A stretch of DNA of 18,043 bases from the NCBI GenBank assembly GCA_031263385.1, contig JAISFX010000039.1:1-18043 (forward strand). The letters are read 5' to 3'. Positions 15,696-18,043 of the stretch are shown here, in pieces. The notes beneath the pieces were generated by a model. The model worked only from the letters and a program-made list of their open reading frames with translations, was not told where the DNA came from and searched no databases. The DNA is from Lactobacillus sp. Lineage in GTDB: Bacteria; Pseudomonadota; Alphaproteobacteria; RF32; CAG-239. Positions within the stretch are counted from its first letter, which is position 1. Every line of letters begins with the position of its first letter. Both the position numbers and the translations under genes were made by a program.

Positions 15696-17957
15696 AGGAT
15701 TCATCTCTTCTTTCTGAACTAACTCAAACGCATCTTCCTCGAGCCACCAGTCGCTATAAGACGCTGCTTCTGATTTAATCGGCTCAATGGTTTTCCAGCG
15801 GGCTGAGATATCCTCTACGAGGACGGTGTCTTTGTCTTTAATCTTGTCGATTTCTTCGGCGACTTCGCCTAGTTTATCTTCCAGATATTCATAAACTTCT
15901 TCCTGAGATTTTGCGCGCACACCAACTTCTTGGAGCACATCATCAAGTGTCGGAGAATTAACATCTTGCATATTTCTTTTGTTCATCAGCAATTTATCTA
16001 ATTCATAAATTGGCTCAGCTTTAGACCTTGGTCTTAAGGATTCGTCTTGCAAGAAAAATACCGCTCTGGCCTTAATCGGCAGATAGTAATATCCTTCTAC
16101 CAAAATCAGCGCATCGCCCTTTTTAAAGGCTTCAGACTTCTTCTCCACACTAAGCCCTTTGGCGATTCTAGCATAATAACTTGCATCTGAAAAACATTTT
16201 TCTTTTTTCAAAAGAGCATTATTAAAGCTCTGAGGAATTTGCAACGCCTTGGTAGCAAAGCGCATTATATATTGCAAATGCTTGGTCATCGTAGGGTTGT
16301 TCTTAGCTAAAAACACTTTATATCCCGTATTGTTAACGATTCCCTCTAGCCCGCTTTCTCCATATTTATCGTACAACTCTTCAAAGTTATGAGTAAGCAG
16401 CAATGATGATATATTTTTCTCAAAGCCAGATTTCAAAATATCAATCAGACTGTTAAGCTTTCCAAATTTATCAAAATCATCAATCACCACAATAACCGGA
16501 TTCAAATGCTTTTTCAGCTGCATGTTCAAATCCATCATCACATCAAACATAAACCTTGCCAAAAGCTTCGCGGTCTCAGACTTTGCTTTTATATAAACCG
16601 TAACCGGCTTTATCTTGCCTTCTATGTCGTCTTTAGCGCCTCTAAGCTGAACGTTTGTAACATCGCTTACAGACGTTCTTTGCCTGATATTTGGCAGCCT
16701 GAACATTGCCATAATCTCAAGTATCAGGGTAAACACTATCTTCCTTTGCTTACGAGACAGATAAAATAAATATTCAAGAATTTCGATTGCTCTTTTGCTG
16801 TAACCAAAAACCTTTGCCTCTTTGATAAAGTTATCAAGCATAACCTTCCAGCCGTCAATTTCTCCATCCTCAGAGTTTTTAGCCCCCTTAAAGTAAAACT
16901 GCATCAGCGTATCATAACAAAATGAAAGATTAAGCTCTTTGCCTTTCCACGCTTCCGGCACTTGGCCCCAGCTCCCTATTGGCAAATAGTTTTCAACATT
17001 AAGACTGCCATCCATAACATTTGCTATCGCCGGAATTGCATATTTCTTTGGCATCACAGCATAATAACTGATTAATGTGTCCTCGTCCTCTTTGCTAAGA
17101 TTGCCTTCGCTCATCAGCTTATCTAAGAAATAGTCATTAGCAAAAGCCTGTTCTATTTTATCTACAAAGCACACCAACAAACCTTCAACTGCCACGTTCA
17201 AAAGCTTGCCCCAATAGTCTTTTTTTCTGGATGTCAGATTGTTTGCTATACTGGCCAAATACTCATCTCGAGCTCTTCCTCTTGGTGGTATATTTGATGC
17301 CGATAGCGGATTCCACCTTGGCAGAAACTTCCCCTCCTGTGGGTTATCAGCCTCATCCAAATCAAAATAAAAAACCTCACCAATTGTCTTTCGGTGACCG
17401 GATGTATAGCGCGCCAAAACACCATCTTCGTCCATAGCGATTATGTTCACCATATCACTAGCTAATATCGATGATATGGCAACACTTGATGTCTTGCCCA
17501 TACCCTTCTCGCCCCAAACCAAAATTGAGAAAGCCTTACCAAGTTTTATAAAAGTGTTACCAAGCTTTCCTAAAAGCATTGGCCCTTTTGTTGACAAGCC
17601 CATATCTACCAAATCTTCTTCTTTGGCATAAACGTTTTTAATCCTCCGAGACACAGCCCTCGCCAGAATATAAACCGTTAAAATAAAAAATGAAATCGGC
17701 GCCAATAACGGCAACAAAAGATAAACACTCAAAGATGTTTCTTTAAGCTCGACAATCCAGTCTCTATAGACCGTCAATATAAGGTTCGGGTCTTTTATGC
17801 ATGCCAAAATCATCTCTGCGGCTTTTTCTGTAAAGCCAAACCTAATTAAGTATGATACGAAAAAGAACAGTAAAGAGAACACAAAAAAACACAGCATCGC
17901 AAGGATAACTGCAAAAATAATCAAAAATAAATAGTGTAAAATCCTAAATTTCTTCAC
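15687..17957 (-). CDS. VirD4/TraG-like type IV coupling ATPase, divergent
   Basis: The 756-residue protein has two N-terminal membrane segments (about 9-38 and 76-100) with a short loop between, as in VirD4/TraG coupling proteins, then a RecA-like motor. Visible features are Walker A GEKGMGKT (149-156), a WNPLSA block (215-220) typical of the family, a Walker B-like strand VIVVIDDFDKFG (488-499), and the LTHNFEELYDKYG region (521-533) that aligns with the family's Q-containing motif. The family brings DNA or protein substrates to a type IV secretion channel. Oddities are Asp-Asp in place of Asp-Glu in Walker B, and Thr-His where a Gln is usual. An acidic C-terminal tail (about 685-756) could bind substrates or adaptors. 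The start is GTG at 17957 with GGAG 6 nt upstream, 24 nt after the preceding gene's stop. No other secretion or relaxase gene is visible. Confidence 0.72.
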   Translation of the reverse strand: MKKFRILHYLFLIIFAVILAMLCFFVFSLLFFFVSYLIRFGFTEKAAEMILACIKDPNLILTVYRDWIVELKETSLSVYLLLPLLAPISFFILTVYILARAVSRRIKNVYAKEEDLVDMGLSTKGPMLLGKLGNTFIKLGKAFSILVWGEKGMGKTSSVAISSILASDMVNIIAMDEDGVLARYTSGHRKTIGEVFYFDLDEADNPQEGKFLPRWNPLSASNIPPRGRARDEYLASIANNLTSRKKDYWGKLLNVAVEGLLVCFVDKIEQAFANDYFLDKLMSEGNLSKEDEDTLISYYAVMPKKYAIPAIANVMDGSLNVENYLPIGSWGQVPEAWKGKELNLSFCYDTLMQFYFKGAKNSEDGEIDGWKVMLDNFIKEAKVFGYSKRAIEILEYLFYLSRKQRKIVFTLILEIMAMFRLPNIRQRTSVSDVTNVQLRGAKDDIEGKIKPVTVYIKAKSETAKLLARFMFDVMMDLNMQLKKHLNPVIVVIDDFDKFGKLNSLIDILKSGFEKNISSLLLTHNFEELYDKYGESGLEGIVNNTGYKVFLAKNNPTMTKHLQYIMRFATKALQIPQSFNNALLKKEKCFSDASYYARIAKGLSVEKKSEAFKKGDALILVEGYYYLPIKARAVFFLQDESLRPRSKAEPIYELDKLLMNKRNMQDVNSPTLDDVLQEVGVRAKSQEEVYEYLEDKLGEVAEEIDKIKDKDTVLVEDISARWKTIEPIKSEAASYSDWWLEEDAFELVQKEEMNPFK

Positions 17958-17981
17958 CTAAAGCTCCATTAACAACAAAGG

Positions 17982-18043
17982 TTATTCGCTTCTTCCTCTG
18001 TCGCTTCTATAGACATCCATAATACTTTTATCTATATTTTTCC
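17982..18043 (-). CDS. Unidentified protein, C-terminal 19 codons only
   Basis: The minus strand is open from the right window edge to a TAA at 17984-17982, reading KNIDKSIMDVYRSDRGRSE. The stop lies 24 nt upstream of the coupling-protein GTG, the arrangement expected for the preceding gene of the same operon. The tail is polar and charged and too short to identify. It might be chance open frame, but its position and spacing make a real gene likely. Confidence 0.45.
   Translation of the reverse strand, partial: KNIDKSIMDVYRSDRGRSE

Overview
The window looks like an AT-rich alphaproteobacterial chromosome segment. Evidence for this is the elongasome cluster mreB-mreC-mreD-mrdA-rodA, an ATP12-family F1-ATPase assembly chaperone (a family of mitochondria and Alphaproteobacteria), and an alpha-type RluC/RarA neighbourhood. 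The species cannot be named from sequence alone. Nearly all of the window is coding. I see no tRNA, rRNA, CRISPR array or transposase.

Layout. Positions 1-4726 (minus strand) hold the rod-shape operon mreB > mreC > mreD > mrdA (PBP2) > rodA, with rodA cut by the left edge. Divergent from it, 4925-5839 (plus) encodes a cytoplasmic VanX/DdpX-like D-Ala-D-Ala dipeptidase. It converges on a minus-strand pair, ddl > miaA (5846-7698). A plus-strand pair follows (7851-10047): a secreted DUF3108 protein and a TrhP/YegQ-type U32 tRNA hydroxylation protein. It converges on a tightly packed minus-strand operon, rarA > rluC > AsmA-family protein > truncated ATP12 > acylphosphatase (10034-15324). A 362-bp gap with a tandem 119/120-bp repeat separates this from a divergent VirD4/TraG-like type IV coupling ATPase (15687-17957). 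Only the last 19 codons of its upstream neighbour are visible.

How the genes fit together. Two themes dominate. The first is peptidoglycan synthesis: the MreBCD/PBP2/RodA machine, Ddl making D-Ala-D-Ala, and a VanX-like enzyme that could hydrolyse it. The second is RNA modification: MiaA at tRNA A37, TrhP at tRNA U34, RluC on 23S rRNA. Many junctions are translationally coupled, with TAATG at three and GTGA at one.

Least ordinary parts: (1) the tandem repeat at 15422-15682, which carries a perfect 10-nt anti-Shine-Dalgarno complement in each copy, a hairpin, and a 17-bp inverted repeat that runs into the stop codon of the coupling protein; (2) the coupling protein itself, with atypical motor motifs; (3) an ATP12 reduced to its C-terminal domain; (4) a D-Ala-D-Ala dipeptidase divergent from the mre operon and near ddl. 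I did not find a complete, clearly new multi-gene system. The coupling protein and repeat at the right edge are the best lead, and the needed context lies beyond the window.
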